From assembly GCF_000982955.1 (NCBI RefSeq), contig NZ_KQ058895.1, positions 1 through 64,000 of the forward strand: a stretch of 64,000 nucleotides of DNA, read 5' to 3'. Origin of the DNA: Micromonospora sp. HK10. GTDB lineage: Bacteria; Actinomycetota; Actinomycetes; Mycobacteriales; Micromonosporaceae. Of the stretch, positions 41,191 through 52,634 are shown in pieces. Position 1 is the first letter of the stretch. Each line of letters begins with the position of its first letter. Made by a program: the position numbers and the translations under genes. The notes below the pieces were generated by a model. It was not told where the DNA came from, ran no database searches, and saw only the letters and a program-made list of their open reading frames with translations.

Positions 41191-42129
41191 GTGAGCGAGG
41201 CGCGGACGGGAGACCCGGTGTCGACGGCCGGTACGGAGCCGGCCCTCGGCCGGCCGGCGCCGGCCGAGGCGGACACCACGTTGGTCGTGGTCACCGGCCT
41301 CTCCGGCGGTGGCCGCAGCACGGTCGCCCGGGCGTTGGAGAACGTCGGCTTCTACGTGGTCGACAACCTGCCCCAGGCGCTGATGCTCGACATGGCCGAG
41401 CTGGCCTTCAAGGCCGGCGGCGCGGCCCGGCGTACCGCCATGGTGCTGGACGTGCGCTCCCGCGCCTTCTCCACCGACCTGGCCGGAGCGATCCGGGAGC
41501 TGCGCGAGCGCGGCTTCCACCCCCGGGTGGTCTTCGTCGACGCCGACGACGAGGTGCTGATCCGCCGCTTCGAGAGCGTCCGCCGGTCCCACCCGTTGCA
41601 GGGCGAGGGGCGGCTGGCCGACGGGATCGCGGTGGAACGGGCGTTGCTGGAGGAGGCCCGCGACCAGGCCGACGTGATCATCGACACCAGCCACCTGAAC
41701 GTCAACCAGCTGCGCCGCCGGGTCGAGGAGCTCTTCGGCGGCGAGGACGCCCGCCGGCTGCGGATCACCGTGCTCTCCTTCGGCTTCAAGTACGGCCTGC
41801 CCCCGGACGCCGACTTCGTGATGGACGCCCGGTTCCTGCCCAACCCGTACTGGGTGCCGGAGCTGCGCGAGCACACCGGCCGGGAGGAGGCGGTCAGCGC
41901 GTACGTGCTGGGCCAGGAGGGCGCGGAGGGCTTCGTGGCCGGCTACGCCGACCTGGTCAACGCCACCACCGGCGGTTTCGAGCGGGAGGGCAAGCGCTAC
42001 CTGACCGTCGCGGTCGGCTGCACCGGCGGCAAGCACCGCAGCGTCGCCATCGCCGAGGAGCTGGCCGCGCGGCTGCGCCAGTCCGGCATCGCGGCCAACG
42101 CCCAGCACCGGGACCTGGGGCGGGAATGA
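41191..42129 (+). CDS. rapZ: RNase adapter protein RapZ (P-loop family)
   Basis: This 312-aa P-loop protein of the YvcJ/RapZ family binds RNA and, in enterics, tunes GlmS levels through small RNAs; its actinobacterial role is less clear. The P-loop is VTGLSGGGRSTVARALE, with Arg in place of the usual Lys, as in this family. The C-terminal signature is GCTGGKHRSVAIAEELA. It overlaps yvcK by four bases (ATGA) in the conserved rapZ-yvcK-whiA order. A TAGAGT box at 41129-41134 is a candidate promoter. Confidence 0.95.
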   Translation: MSEARTGDPVSTAGTEPALGRPAPAEADTTLVVVTGLSGGGRSTVARALENVGFYVVDNLPQALMLDMAELAFKAGGAARRTAMVLDVRSRAFSTDLAGAIRELRERGFHPRVVFVDADDEVLIRRFESVRRSHPLQGEGRLADGIAVERALLEEARDQADVIIDTSHLNVNQLRRRVEELFGGEDARRLRITVLSFGFKYGLPPDADFVMDARFLPNPYWVPELREHTGREEAVSAYVLGQEGAEGFVAGYADLVNATTGGFEREGKRYLTVAVGCTGGKHRSVAIAEELAARLRQSGIAANAQHRDLGRE

Positions 42130-43160
42130 TCCCGACCAGGGTGGTCGCGTTCGGCGGCGGGCACGGGCTCTCGGCGTCGCTGCGGGCGCTGCGGCACTGC
42201 GTACCCGGGCTGGACCTGGACATCACCGCGGTGGTCACGGTGGGCGACGACGGCGGCTCCAGCGGGCGGCTGCGCGCCGAGCGCGGCGGCCTGCCCCCCG
42301 GTGACCTGCGGCAGGCGCTGGTCGCCCTCGCCGGCGACCACCCGGCCACCCGGCGCAGCGCCGCGCTGTTCCAGCACCGCTTCGCCGCCGCGGCGCGGCA
42401 GGCGGGCGTCACCGTGGGACCGCCGCCCGGCGGCGCCGCGGTGAGCGCCGGGGCCGGCGCGACGGCGGCCGACCCGCTCGCCGGACACGCCGTCGGCAAC
42501 CTGTTGCTGCACGGGCTGATGGAACTCCTCGGTGACCCGGTGGCCGCGCTCGACCACGCCGGGGCGATGCTCGGCGCGGTCGGCCGGGTGCTGCCCATGT
42601 CGTGCCAGCCGGTGGGCATCGAGGCCCGGGTACGCGGCGCCGACCCGGACCACCCCGACGAGGTACGCGTGCTGCGTGGCCAGCACCAGGTGGCGGTCAC
42701 CACGGGGCGGGTGGAGTCGCTGCGGCTCACCCCGGCCGCGCCGGCGGCCTGCGCGGAGGCGGTCGCCGCGGTCCGCGCCGCCGACTGGTTGATCTTCGGG
42801 CCGGGCAGCTGGTACACCAGCGTGCTGCCCCACCTGCTGGTGCCCGGGCTGGCCGACGCGATCGTGTCCAGCCCGGCCCGCCGTCTGGTGACCCTCAACC
42901 TGGTGGCGGAGAAGGAGACCTTGGGGCTCTCCCTGCCCGACCATCTGGACACCCTCGGGCGCTATCTGCCCGAGCTGAAGGTGGACATGGTGCTGGCGGA
43001 CTCCACGGCGGTGGGTGATCCCGAGGCGGTCGAACGTGCGGCAGAATCGCTGGGTGCCCGGCTGGTCCTCGCCCCCGTCGCCGTCACCGACGGCACGCCC
43101 CGTCATGATCCAGCCGCGCTGGGCGCCGCACTGGTGCCGGTCCTGGGCGCCGATCGTTAG
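42126..43160 (+). CDS. yvcK: Gluconeogenesis factor YvcK/CuvA family protein
   Basis: This 344-aa protein is related to the CofD 2-phospho-L-lactate transferase fold. It is required for growth on gluconeogenic carbon and for cell-wall homeostasis in other Gram-positives. Signatures are VVAFGGGHGLSASLRAL at the start, VGDDGGSSGRLR, and FGPGSWYTSVLPHLLVPG in the second half. Residues ~98-118 form a Gly/Ala-rich insertion. It is translationally coupled to rapZ and lies 54 bp before whiA. Confidence 0.93.
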   Translation: MIPTRVVAFGGGHGLSASLRALRHCVPGLDLDITAVVTVGDDGGSSGRLRAERGGLPPGDLRQALVALAGDHPATRRSAALFQHRFAAAARQAGVTVGPPPGGAAVSAGAGATAADPLAGHAVGNLLLHGLMELLGDPVAALDHAGAMLGAVGRVLPMSCQPVGIEARVRGADPDHPDEVRVLRGQHQVAVTTGRVESLRLTPAAPAACAEAVAAVRAADWLIFGPGSWYTSVLPHLLVPGLADAIVSSPARRLVTLNLVAEKETLGLSLPDHLDTLGRYLPELKVDMVLADSTAVGDPEAVERAAESLGARLVLAPVAVTDGTPRHDPAALGAALVPVLGADR

Positions 43161-43214
43161 ACACGTACGTAATCACCGGCGACACGCCGGTACCGGTCCG
43201 TGAGGGGGCGCACT

Positions 43215-44195
43215 ATGGCGATGACGGCCGCGGTCAAGGACGAGCTGAGTCGGGTCGACGTACCCAAGCCGTGCTGCCGGCGCGCGGAGATGGCCGCCCT
43301 GCTGCGCTTCGCGGGTGGCCTGCACATCGTGTCCGGCAGGGTGGTGGTCGAGGCGGAGCTGGACACCGGCGCGGTCGCCCGGCGGCTGCGCCGCGAGATC
43401 GCCGAGGTCTACGGCTACTCGAGCGAGATCCACGTGCTCGCCTCCGGTGGGCTGCGCAAGGGCAGCCACTTCATCGTCCGGGTGGTCAAGGACGGGGAGG
43501 CCCTCGCCCGGCAGACGGGCCTGCTCGACGTCCGGGGCCGTCCGGTGCGCGGGCTGCCGCCGCACGTGGTGGCCGCGAACGTGTGCTGCGCGGTCTCCGC
43601 CTGGCGGGGCGCCTTCATGGCGCACGGCTCGCTCACCGAACCGGGCCGCTCCAGCGCGCTGGAGATCACCTGCCCGGGCCCGGAGTCCGCGCTGGCGCTG
43701 GTCGGCGCGGCCCGCCGGATCGGCATCACCGCGAAGAACCGAGAGGTACGCGGGGTGGACCGGGTCGTGGTCAAGGACGGCGACGCGATCGCCGCCCTGC
43801 TCACCCGCATCGGCGCCCACTCCAGCGTGCTGGCCTGGGAGGAGCGGCGGGTGCGCCGGGAGGTCCGGGCGACCGCCAACCGGCTGGCCAACTTCGACGA
43901 CGCCAACCTGCGCCGCTCGGCCCGCGCCGCGGTGGCCGCCGCCGCCCGGGTCACCCGCGCGCTGGAGATCCTTGCCGACGACGCCCCCAACCACCTCACC
44001 TCGGCCGGCCGGCTGCGGCTTGAGCACCGGCAGGCCTCGCTGGAGGAGCTGGGCGCGCTCGCCGACCCGCCGCTGACCAAGGACGCCATCGCCGGCCGGA
44101 TCCGGCGGCTGCTCGCGCTGGCCGACAAGCGGGCCCGCGACCTGGGCATCCCGGATACCGAAGCGGCCGTCACGCCCGACATGCTCGTGGTCTGA
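43215..44195 (+). CDS. whiA: Sporulation/cell-division regulator WhiA
   Basis: This 326-aa DNA-binding protein acts with WhiB to drive sporulation septation in streptomycetes. The N-terminal half has the LAGLIDADG-like fold ([22 protein letters not shown]; two-fold repeat with [20 protein letters not shown]). The C-terminal helix-turn-helix is in [20 protein letters not shown]. The ATG at 43215 follows GTGAGGGGG; an in-frame start 15 bp upstream is less likely. It is the third gene of the rapZ-yvcK-whiA group. Confidence 0.96.
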   Translation: MAMTAAVKDELSRVDVPKPCCRRAEMAALLRFAGGLHIVSGRVVVEAELDTGAVARRLRREIAEVYGYSSEIHVLASGGLRKGSHFIVRVVKDGEALARQTGLLDVRGRPVRGLPPHVVAANVCCAVSAWRGAFMAHGSLTEPGRSSALEITCPGPESALALVGAARRIGITAKNREVRGVDRVVVKDGDAIAALLTRIGAHSSVLAWEERRVRREVRATANRLANFDDANLRRSARAAVAAAARVTRALEILADDAPNHLTSAGRLRLEHRQASLEELGALADPPLTKDAIAGRIRRLLALADKRARDLGIPDTEAAVTPDMLVV

Positions 44196-44264
44196 TAGGA
44201 CCGTGCGGCTGTTCGCGTGCGGGCGGGATCACCACCCGCCGCAGCGCGGTGGCGCACGCTCGGA

Positions 44265-46663
<2,399 letters not shown>

Positions 46664-47455
46664 ATGGCGAGCTCGACCCGCCGGCCGCTGATGGCCGGCA
46701 ACTGGAAGATGAACTTGAACCACCTCGAGGCCAACCTGCTGGTGCAGAAGCTGGCCGCGAGCCTCAACGAGAAGCAGCTCACCGACGTCGAGTGCGTGGT
46801 GCTGCCGCCCTTCACCGACCTGCGCACCGTGCAGACCGCGGTGGACGGCGACAAGCTGCTGATCGGCTACGGCGCGCAGGACCTGTCGCCGTACCAGTCG
46901 GGCGCGTACACCGGGGACATCTCCGGGCCGATGCTCGCCAAGCTGGGCTGCACCTACGTGGTGGTCGGCCACTCCGAGCGGCGGCAGTACCACCACGAGG
47001 ACGACGCGCTGGTCAACGACAAGGTGACCGCCGCGCTGGCGAACGGCCTGACCCCGATCCTCTGCATCGGCGAGGGCCTGGAGGTCCGGGAGCAGCTGCG
47101 GCACGTGCCGCACTGCTGCGACCAGCTCGACGGCGCGCTCCGCGGGCTCACCGGCGAGCAGGTCACCAAGGTCGTCGTCGCGTACGAGCCGGTCTGGGCG
47201 ATCGGCACCGGCAAGACGGCGACGCCGGAGGACGCCCAGGAGGTCTGCGGCGAGGTGCGCAAGCGGCTCGTGGAGACCTTCGGCCAGGACACCGCGGACC
47301 AGGTCCGGATCCTCTACGGCGGCTCGGTGAAGTCGTCCAACGTCGCCGCGATCATGGCCCAGCCGGACGTGGACGGCGCTCTGGTCGGCGGCGCCAGCCT
47401 GGACGCCGAGGAATTCGCGCAGATCTGCCGGTTCCCGGAGCACATCTCCCGCTGA
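46664..47455 (+). CDS. tpiA: Triosephosphate isomerase
   Basis: This 263-aa TIM-barrel enzyme interconverts dihydroxyacetone phosphate and glyceraldehyde 3-phosphate. Lys in [10 protein letters not shown], catalytic His in VVGHSERRQ, catalytic Glu in [11 protein letters not shown] and the phosphate loop YGGSVKSSN are all present. It starts directly after pgk. A TATCCT box at 47464-47469 suggests that secG downstream also has its own promoter. Confidence 0.98.
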   Translation: MASSTRRPLMAGNWKMNLNHLEANLLVQKLAASLNEKQLTDVECVVLPPFTDLRTVQTAVDGDKLLIGYGAQDLSPYQSGAYTGDISGPMLAKLGCTYVVVGHSERRQYHHEDDALVNDKVTAALANGLTPILCIGEGLEVREQLRHVPHCCDQLDGALRGLTGEQVTKVVVAYEPVWAIGTGKTATPEDAQEVCGEVRKRLVETFGQDTADQVRILYGGSVKSSNVAAIMAQPDVDGALVGGASLDAEEFAQICRFPEHISR

Positions 47456-47549
47456 TCGCTCGCTATCCTTGACGCTGCCCGTCCACCGGTCGGTGCCACC
47501 GTGCCCGACAGGACGGGCAGTGATCGCAACGAGAGGACTGACCCCCGCC

Positions 47550-47810
47550 ATGCCGATCTGGTTCGCCTACACGATGATCGTGTTGCTGGTCATCACGAGC
47601 ATCCTGCTCACCCTGCTGATCCTCCTGCACCGCGGCAAGGGTGGCGGGCTGTCGAGCATGTTCGGCGGCGGCGTCAGCTCCAGCCTGGCCGGCTCCTCGG
47701 TGGCGGAGAAGAATCTCGACCGTTACACCGTGCTGGTCGGGATCGTCTGGTTCGCGTGCATCGTCGGGATCGGGCTCTGGCTCCGCCTCCAGCTCAACAG
47801 CGCCACCTGA
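47550..47810 (+). CDS. secG: Preprotein translocase subunit SecG
   Basis: This 86-aa small membrane subunit of SecYEG has two hydrophobic helices (WFAYTMIVLLVITSILLTLL and YTVLVGIVWFACIVGIGLWL). They are joined by a glycine-rich loop with GKGGGLSSMFGGG, the family signature. ATG at 47550 gives MPIWFAY; an ATG-type start further upstream would add non-conserved residues. Gene order tpiA-secG is conserved in actinomycetes. A strong terminator follows. Confidence 0.95.
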   Translation: MPIWFAYTMIVLLVITSILLTLLILLHRGKGGGLSSMFGGGVSSSLAGSSVAEKNLDRYTVLVGIVWFACIVGIGLWLRLQLNSAT

Positions 47811-47833
47811 GTCGGCACTCAGAGGCGTACAAT

Positions 47834-47872
47834 CTGCGCGCGGTCCGTCACGGACCGCGCGCAGTTTTGTTT
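47834..47872 (+). terminator. Intrinsic terminator after secG
   Basis: CTGCGCGCGGTCCG and CGGACCGCGCGCAG form a perfect 14-bp stem with a 3-base loop, followed at once by TTTTGTTTT. This is the most classical rho-independent terminator in the window. Confidence 0.92.
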
Positions 47873-47944
47873 TCCGCTGTGCACCGCGTCGCCCGCCGCC
47901 CACCCCCCGGCGGTGGTCCCCTCCGACGACAGGAGCGAGCAGCC

Positions 47945-48289
47945 GTGCCGAGTGGCAACGTCATCCGGGGTTCCCGGATCGGGTCCGCCCCCGAACGCTT
48001 CGACCAGCGCACCGAGCCGGCCCCGCGCCGCCCGGTCGCCTACTGGTGCCGCAACGCCCACCGGGTCGAGTTTCTCATCGCCGCCGAGGCCGAGGCCCCC
48101 GCGGTCTGGGACTGCCCGCGCTGCGGCGAGCCGGCCGGCCCCGACCCCGACAACCCACCGGGTCAGGCCCGCACCGAGCCCTACAAGACCCATCTGGCGT
48201 ACGTGCAGGAGCGGCGCACGCCCGAGCAGGCCGAGGCACTGCTCGCCGAGGCACTCGACGCGCTGCACCGCCGTCGCGGTCGGGGCTGA
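47945..48289 (+). CDS. rbpA: RNA polymerase-binding protein RbpA
   Basis: This 114-aa actinobacterial transcription factor stabilises sigma A holoenzyme at promoters. It has the N-terminal tail SGNVIRGSRIGSAPE, a core domain with two Cys (CRNAHRVEF and DCPRCGEP), and a basic linker. A C-terminal sigma-interacting helix (RTPEQAEALLAEALDALHRR) completes it. GTG at 47945 follows AGGAG at seven to eight bases. It is separated from secG by a strong terminator, so it must have its own promoter, though none is obvious. Confidence 0.93.
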   Translation: MPSGNVIRGSRIGSAPERFDQRTEPAPRRPVAYWCRNAHRVEFLIAAEAEAPAVWDCPRCGEPAGPDPDNPPGQARTEPYKTHLAYVQERRTPEQAEALLAEALDALHRRRGRG

Positions 48290-48555
48290 GCGGGTTCGGC
48301 ACGTCCGCCCTGGTTGTGGGTGCGGCACCCGCGTCGCGCTCAAGGGCTGAGCCGGCGCTCGGCGCGTCCGCCGCTCGGGTGCGGCGGGTGCCGTCGCCGT
48401 CGCGGTCGGAGCTGAGCGGATTCGGCACGCTGCCGGCGCCGGGTTCGCTCGCGCACGCTGCCGGCGGCCCGGTTCGCTCGCACACGCTGCCGGCGGCCCG
48501 GTTCGCTCGCACATCGGCGGCCCGGTTCGCTCACGACGGCGGGTGGTTTTGACCC

Positions 48556-48714
48556 GCTACCGACTTGATGACGTGAATGAATCACTCTCGGCCACCGCCA
48601 CCGCCACCGCCACCGCCACCGTTGGCGTTGCGACCACCGCCACCGCCACCGTCGGCGTTGCGACCGGCGTCGGCGTCAGTGCCGTGATTCGTCTGCGTCA
48701 TCAAGTCGTCAGGC
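48556..48714. repeat. Inverted-repeat element with CCACCG core (MITE-like)
   Basis: The left end GCTACCGACTTGATGACG (48556 on, running to AATCAC at 48585) and the right end, read on the minus strand as GACTTGATGACG...AATCAC (48714-48684), are inverted copies of one ~30-bp unit. The core between them is built from CCACCG triplets and two copies of GCGTTGCGACC. The ends match units of the array at 36909-37279. There is no ORF of natural composition. It lies in a 779-bp gene-free gap. Confidence 0.65.
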
Positions 48715-48747
48715 GCCGAACGGTTCACCCGCCGGTCCGGTCCGCAC

Positions 48748-48816
48748 CTTCGGTAAGGGGATCTTGGCAAGTTCTGGCCCCCGCAGGCGCTGAAATCGTG
48801 AAAGATCTCGACCTGT
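48748..48816. repeat. Possible long hairpin with GATCTT/AAGATC ends
   Basis: GATCTTGGCAAGTTCTGG begins near 48759 and GAAAGATC lies near 48800, so GATCTT and AAGATC can pair around a G+C-rich centre. It may be another palindromic intergenic element. The match is short and support is weak. Confidence 0.3.
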
Positions 48817-48860
48817 CCAGGCTGAGGAGGCCAGCGCCACCCTGGTGGTGCGGCGCTGCA

Positions 48861-49056
48861 CCACCGTCGCCGTGAGCCCGAGCCACCACCGTCGCGCTGG
48901 GCCCGAGCCGCCGCCGTCGCGCTGGGCCCGAGCCGCCACCGTCGCGCTGCGCCCGAGCCGCCACCGTCGCCGTGAGCCCGAGCCACCACCGTCGCGGTGA
49001 GCCGGAGCCACCACCGTCGCGGTCAGCGGCAACCGCCGTCGCGGTGAGCCCGGGCC
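48861..49056. repeat. 25-bp minisatellite downstream of pgl
   Basis: About eight units of 25 bp share the core CACCGTCGCGCTGGGCCCGAG (given as positions 48886-48910 for one unit), with variants GTGAGCCC and CTGCGCCC. The 25-bp period is not a multiple of three, so it is not a coding repeat. It ends 12 bases before the pgl stop codon. Confidence 0.75.
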
Positions 49057-49068
49057 GGTGGGGCCCGC

Positions 49069-49839
49069 TCAGCGCAGGCTGCGCAGCCGGTGCGGTACGT
49101 CGGCGGCCGCGGCCCGGTCCAGCAGCCAGAGGGTACGGGTCACTCCGTGCGCCCCGGCCGCCGGCAGCTGTACCGGACCGGCCCCGGCCAGGGCCATGCC
49201 CACCGCCCGGGCCTTGTCGCTGCCCGCCGCCACCAGCCAGACCTCCTCGGCCGTGTTGATCGCCGGCAGGGTGAGCGTGGTGCGTACCGGGGGTGGCTTC
49301 GGGCTGCCGCGGACCGCGCTGACCGGGCGGTTGTCGTGGTGCACCGGGTGCTCCGGGAAGACCGAGGCGACGTGCCCGTCCTCGCCGACACCGAGCAGGA
49401 GCACGTCGAAGTGGGGGAGCGCGGCATGCCCCGGCCGGGCGGCCCGGGCCAGTTCCTCGGCGTACCCGGCGGCGGCGGTCTCCGGGTCGTTGCCGGCCGG
49501 TCCGTCGGAGGCCGGCATCGGGTGGATCCGCGCCGGGTCCAGCGGCACCACGTCCAGCAGCGCCGCCCGGGCCTGGGTCTCGTTGCGCTCCGGATCGCCG
49601 GCCGGCAGGAACCGCTCGTCACCCCACCAGACATCCACCCGGGACCAGTCCACGGCGTCCCGGGCCGGCAGCCCGGCCACCGCCCGGTAGACCGCCGCGG
49701 CGATCCGTCCACCGGTCAGCACCACCGACGCCTGGCCACGGTCCGCCTGTGCGTCGAGCAGCTTCACCACCAGCCGGGCCGCCACGGCCTGCGCCAGCAG
49801 GTCGGGATCGGCGTGTACGGCGACACTCGCCTCACTCAT
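49069..49839 (-). CDS. pgl: 6-phosphogluconolactonase
   Basis: This 256-aa enzyme hydrolyses 6-phosphogluconolactone in the oxidative pentose phosphate pathway. Family motifs are VVLTGGRIAAAVYRAV, VDVWWGDERFLP, LLLGVGEDGHVASVFPEH and VWLVAAGSDKA. It is the last gene of the tkt-tal-pgi-zwf-opcA-pgl operon and lies 79 bp after opcA. The final codons border a 25-bp minisatellite. Confidence 0.95.
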   Translation of the reverse strand: MSEASVAVHADPDLLAQAVAARLVVKLLDAQADRGQASVVLTGGRIAAAVYRAVAGLPARDAVDWSRVDVWWGDERFLPAGDPERNETQARAALLDVVPLDPARIHPMPASDGPAGNDPETAAAGYAEELARAARPGHAALPHFDVLLLGVGEDGHVASVFPEHPVHHDNRPVSAVRGSPKPPPVRTTLTLPAINTAEEVWLVAAGSDKARAVGMALAGAGPVQLPAAGAHGVTRTLWLLDRAAAADVPHRLRSLR

Positions 49840-49918
49840 CCATCGCGCCTTCGCGTTCCGACCGCCCCACGGCGGTCACCTGTGCTGTCCGGCCGCGGTG
49901 CGACCGGGCCACCGCCGG

Positions 49919-50935
49919 TCACCCGTTGGCGGTCGCGCCCGCGTGCGCGGAGATCCCGGCCTCGGCCCGCTCGGCGGTCGCCGGATCCTTCCACACGTGC
50001 ACCCGCTGGCTGGGCCGCTGGTCCAACCCGGAGAGGCCGGCGGTGGCGCCGAGCGCCTCCGCGTACACCTGGTCGGCGTCGAGGCGGCGCAGCTCCTCGG
50101 CCAGCTCGTCGCCGAGCGGGCGGCGGACCAGCGGCAGGGTCCGGTCCTCCTGCCCGGTACGCCGGAAGACCGCCACGCTGTCGTCCCGGGTCAGGGTCAG
50201 CGAGTCGCCGTTGGCGCAGCGCAGCTGCACCTCCCGCATCCGGGGGTACTCGTCGGTCTCCTTGCGGACCGGGTCGATGCCGAGCCGGGCCGCGAGCCAA
50301 CCGCGCATCAGCGCCGCCGTCGGGTCGCTCCGGGGTGCCACCACGGTCGCCTCGGTGATCCTGGCCTGGGCGGTGTCGAACGCGCCGGCCACCAGGGTGC
50401 GCCACGGGGTGATCCGGGTCCAGGCCAGGTCGGTGTCGCCCGGGGCGTAGTCGGCGGCCCGCTGCCGCAGCGCGGCGATCGGGTCGGCGGCCTGCGCCGC
50501 GTCGGTGATCCGCCGGTCCGCCACCACGCCGAGGAAGTCGGTCGCGATCTCCTGCGGCGGCTCACCGTGCCACCAGGTCACCACCGGCACGTCGGGCACC
50601 AGCAGCGGCATTACCACCGATTCGGCGTGCAGCGCGAGCCGGCCGTACATCCGCATGACCACCGCCTCGCACGGGCCCAGCCGGCCGCCGACGACGATCT
50701 CCGCGTCCAGCCGGTTGCGCTCCCGCTCGACGTCGCTGCGTACCACCACGAGCAGCCGGCAGGGGTGCGCGGCGGCCGCGATGGTCGCCGCCGCCTCCGC
50801 CTCCCGGACCCGCTTCTCGTCCACCACCACGATCAGGCTGAGGGCCATGCCACTGGCCACCCCGCCCGCGCTGCGCCGCTCGGCGGCGAGCGCCTTGACC
50901 ACCTCGTTGCCGGTCGTGTCCCACAGCCCGATCAC
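49919..50935 (-). CDS. opcA: Glucose-6-phosphate dehydrogenase assembly protein OpcA
   Basis: This 338-aa protein, found in actinobacteria and cyanobacteria, is needed for active Zwf and works as an allosteric partner in the cytosol. It opens IGLWDTTGNEVVKALAAERR and has VPDVPVVTWWHGEPP and DLAWTRITPWRTLVAG, as in the family. GTG at 50935 follows GGAGG. It sits directly between zwf and pgl, and a small open frame ends exactly on its start codon. Confidence 0.95.
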   Translation of the reverse strand: MIGLWDTTGNEVVKALAAERRSAGGVASGMALSLIVVVDEKRVREAEAAATIAAAAHPCRLLVVVRSDVERERNRLDAEIVVGGRLGPCEAVVMRMYGRLALHAESVVMPLLVPDVPVVTWWHGEPPQEIATDFLGVVADRRITDAAQAADPIAALRQRAADYAPGDTDLAWTRITPWRTLVAGAFDTAQARITEATVVAPRSDPTAALMRGWLAARLGIDPVRKETDEYPRMREVQLRCANGDSLTLTRDDSVAVFRRTGQEDRTLPLVRRPLGDELAEELRRLDADQVYAEALGATAGLSGLDQRPSQRVHVWKDPATAERAEAGISAHAGATANG

Positions 50936-51009
50936 GGGAGCCTCCTGGTCCGTCGGCCCGCGCCGCCGCGCGACGCCGCCACGTTGCTGTGCCCGTTGGT
51001 CCGCTCGCT
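50932..51009 (-). CDS. Possible 25-codon leader ORF coupled to opcA
   Basis: An ATG at 51009, nine bases after the zwf stop, opens a 25-codon frame (MSERTNGHSNVAASRG..., Arg-rich end). Its TGA overlaps the opcA GTG by four bases (GTGA). No strong ribosome site precedes it. It might help ribosomes bridge from zwf to opcA, or be chance. Confidence 0.3.
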   Translation of the reverse strand, partial: SERTNGHSNVAASRGGAGRRTRRLP

Positions 51010-51017
51010 CATGCCAG

Positions 51018-52634
51018 TCACGCCCGCCGCCAGGCCCGGCCGTCGCGGGCCAGCATCTCGTCGGCGGCCCGCGGACCCCACTCGCCGGCCCGGTACGGCT
51101 CCGGCTTGGTGCCCACCCAGGCGTGCTCCAGCGGGTCCACGACCTGCCAGCTCTGCTCCACCTCGGCCGCGTCCGGGAAGAGCGTCCGGTCGCCGATCAG
51201 CACGTCCAGCACCAGCCGCTCGTACGCCTCCGGGCTGGACTCGGTGAACGCCTCGCCGTACTGGAAGTCCATCGCGATGTCCCGGACCTCCATGGTGGTG
51301 CCCGGCACCTTGGAGCCGAACTTCAGCACCACGCCCTCGTCGGGCTGCACCCGGATGACGAGCTGGTTGGGGCCGAGCGACTCCATGTCGGCCGCGTTGA
51401 ACGGCAGGTGCGGCGCCTTCTTGAACATGATGGCCACCTCGGTGACCCGCCGCGGCAGCCGCTTGCCGGCCCGGATGTAGAACGGCACCTCGGCCCAGCG
51501 CCGGTTCTGGATGCCGAGCTTGACCGCCACGTACGTCTCGGTGGTGGAGTCCGCGGGGACGCCCTCCTCCTCCAGGTACCCGACGGCGCGTTCGCCGCCC
51601 ACCCAGCCGGGCAGGTACTGGCCGCGCACGGTGTCCCGGGCGACGTCCTGCGGCACGGTGATCGCCTTGAGCACCTTCAGCTTCTCGGCCCGGATCTCGT
51701 CGGCGTCGAAGCTGGTCGGCTCCTCCATGGCGACCAGGGCGAGCAGCTGGAGCAGGTGGTTCTGCAGCACGTCGCGGGCGGTGCCCACCGAGTCGTAGAA
51801 GGCGGCCCGGGTGCCGATGCCGACGTCCTCGGCCATGGTGATCTGCACCGAGTCGACGTACTTGGAGTTCCACAGCGGCTCGAACAGGTTGTTGGCGAAC
51901 CGCAGGGCGAGGATGTTCTGGACCGTCTCCTTGCCCAGGTAGTGGTCGATCCGGAAGACGTCCTGCCGGGTGAAGACGTCGTCGACCAGGTCGTTGAGCG
52001 CCTTGGCCGAGGGCAGGTCGTTGCCGAACGGCTTCTCCACCACCACCCGGCGCCAGCCGCCGGACTTGGCGTTGTCCGCCATGCCGGTGCGGGCGAGCTG
52101 CTTGAGCACCACGGGAAAGGCCGCCGGGGGGATGGAGAAGTAGAAGGCGGCGTTGCCGGTGATGCCGTGCGAGTCGCGCAGCTCGTCGAGGGTGGCGGCG
52201 AGGTGGTCGAACGCGGCGTCGTCGTCGAACGAGCCGCCGACGAACTTGATGTTGCCGGCGAGCCGGGCCCAGACCTCCTCCCGCCAGGGGGTGCGGGCGT
52301 GCTTCTTCGCCGCGTCGTGGGCCAGCGACTCGAAGTCGCCGTCGCCCCAGTCGCGCCGGGCGAAGCCCAGGACCACGAAACCGGGCGGCAGCAGTCCCCG
52401 GTTGGCCAGGTCGTAGACCGCCGGCAACAGCTTCTTGCGGGCCAGGTCACCGGTCACCCCGAAGATCACCAGGGCGCACGGCTCCGGGATCCGGGGCAGC
52501 CGCCGGTCCTGCGGGTCGCGCAACGGGTTCCCCGTGGCCGCTTCGCCCGACGACTGCGGGTCCCGCAGGTCCGGCTCACTGCTCGCGCTCACGGTGCCTC
52601 CTCGCTCCGCCGAATCCACATCGTTCATCGTCAC
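51018..52634 (-). CDS. zwf: Glucose-6-phosphate 1-dehydrogenase
   Basis: This 538-aa NADP-dependent enzyme commits glucose 6-phosphate to the pentose phosphate pathway. The N-terminal coenzyme motif is [20 protein letters not shown], the active site is [13 protein letters not shown], and [11 protein letters not shown] precedes it. GTG at 52634 overlaps the pgi stop (GTGA) and ATG at 52628 is the alternative. The first ~45 residues are a variable polar extension. Activity probably depends on OpcA, encoded next. Confidence 0.97.
   Translation of the reverse strand: MTMNDVDSAERGGTVSASSEPDLRDPQSSGEAATGNPLRDPQDRRLPRIPEPCALVIFGVTGDLARKKLLPAVYDLANRGLLPPGFVVLGFARRDWGDGDFESLAHDAAKKHARTPWREEVWARLAGNIKFVGGSFDDDAAFDHLAATLDELRDSHGITGNAAFYFSIPPAAFPVVLKQLARTGMADNAKSGGWRRVVVEKPFGNDLPSAKALNDLVDDVFTRQDVFRIDHYLGKETVQNILALRFANNLFEPLWNSKYVDSVQITMAEDVGIGTRAAFYDSVGTARDVLQNHLLQLLALVAMEEPTSFDADEIRAEKLKVLKAITVPQDVARDTVRGQYLPGWVGGERAVGYLEEEGVPADSTTETYVAVKLGIQNRRWAEVPFYIRAGKRLPRRVTEVAIMFKKAPHLPFNAADMESLGPNQLVIRVQPDEGVVLKFGSKVPGTTMEVRDIAMDFQYGEAFTESSPEAYERLVLDVLIGDRTLFPDAAEVEQSWQVVDPLEHAWVGTKPEPYRAGEWGPRAADEMLARDGRAWRRA

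Noticed and set aside
48340-49032. Open frames translating to ARAQRDGGGSG-type repeats
   Set aside because: These are translations of the CCACCG and 25-bp minisatellites; the 25-bp period shifts frame and no start with a ribosome site is seen.
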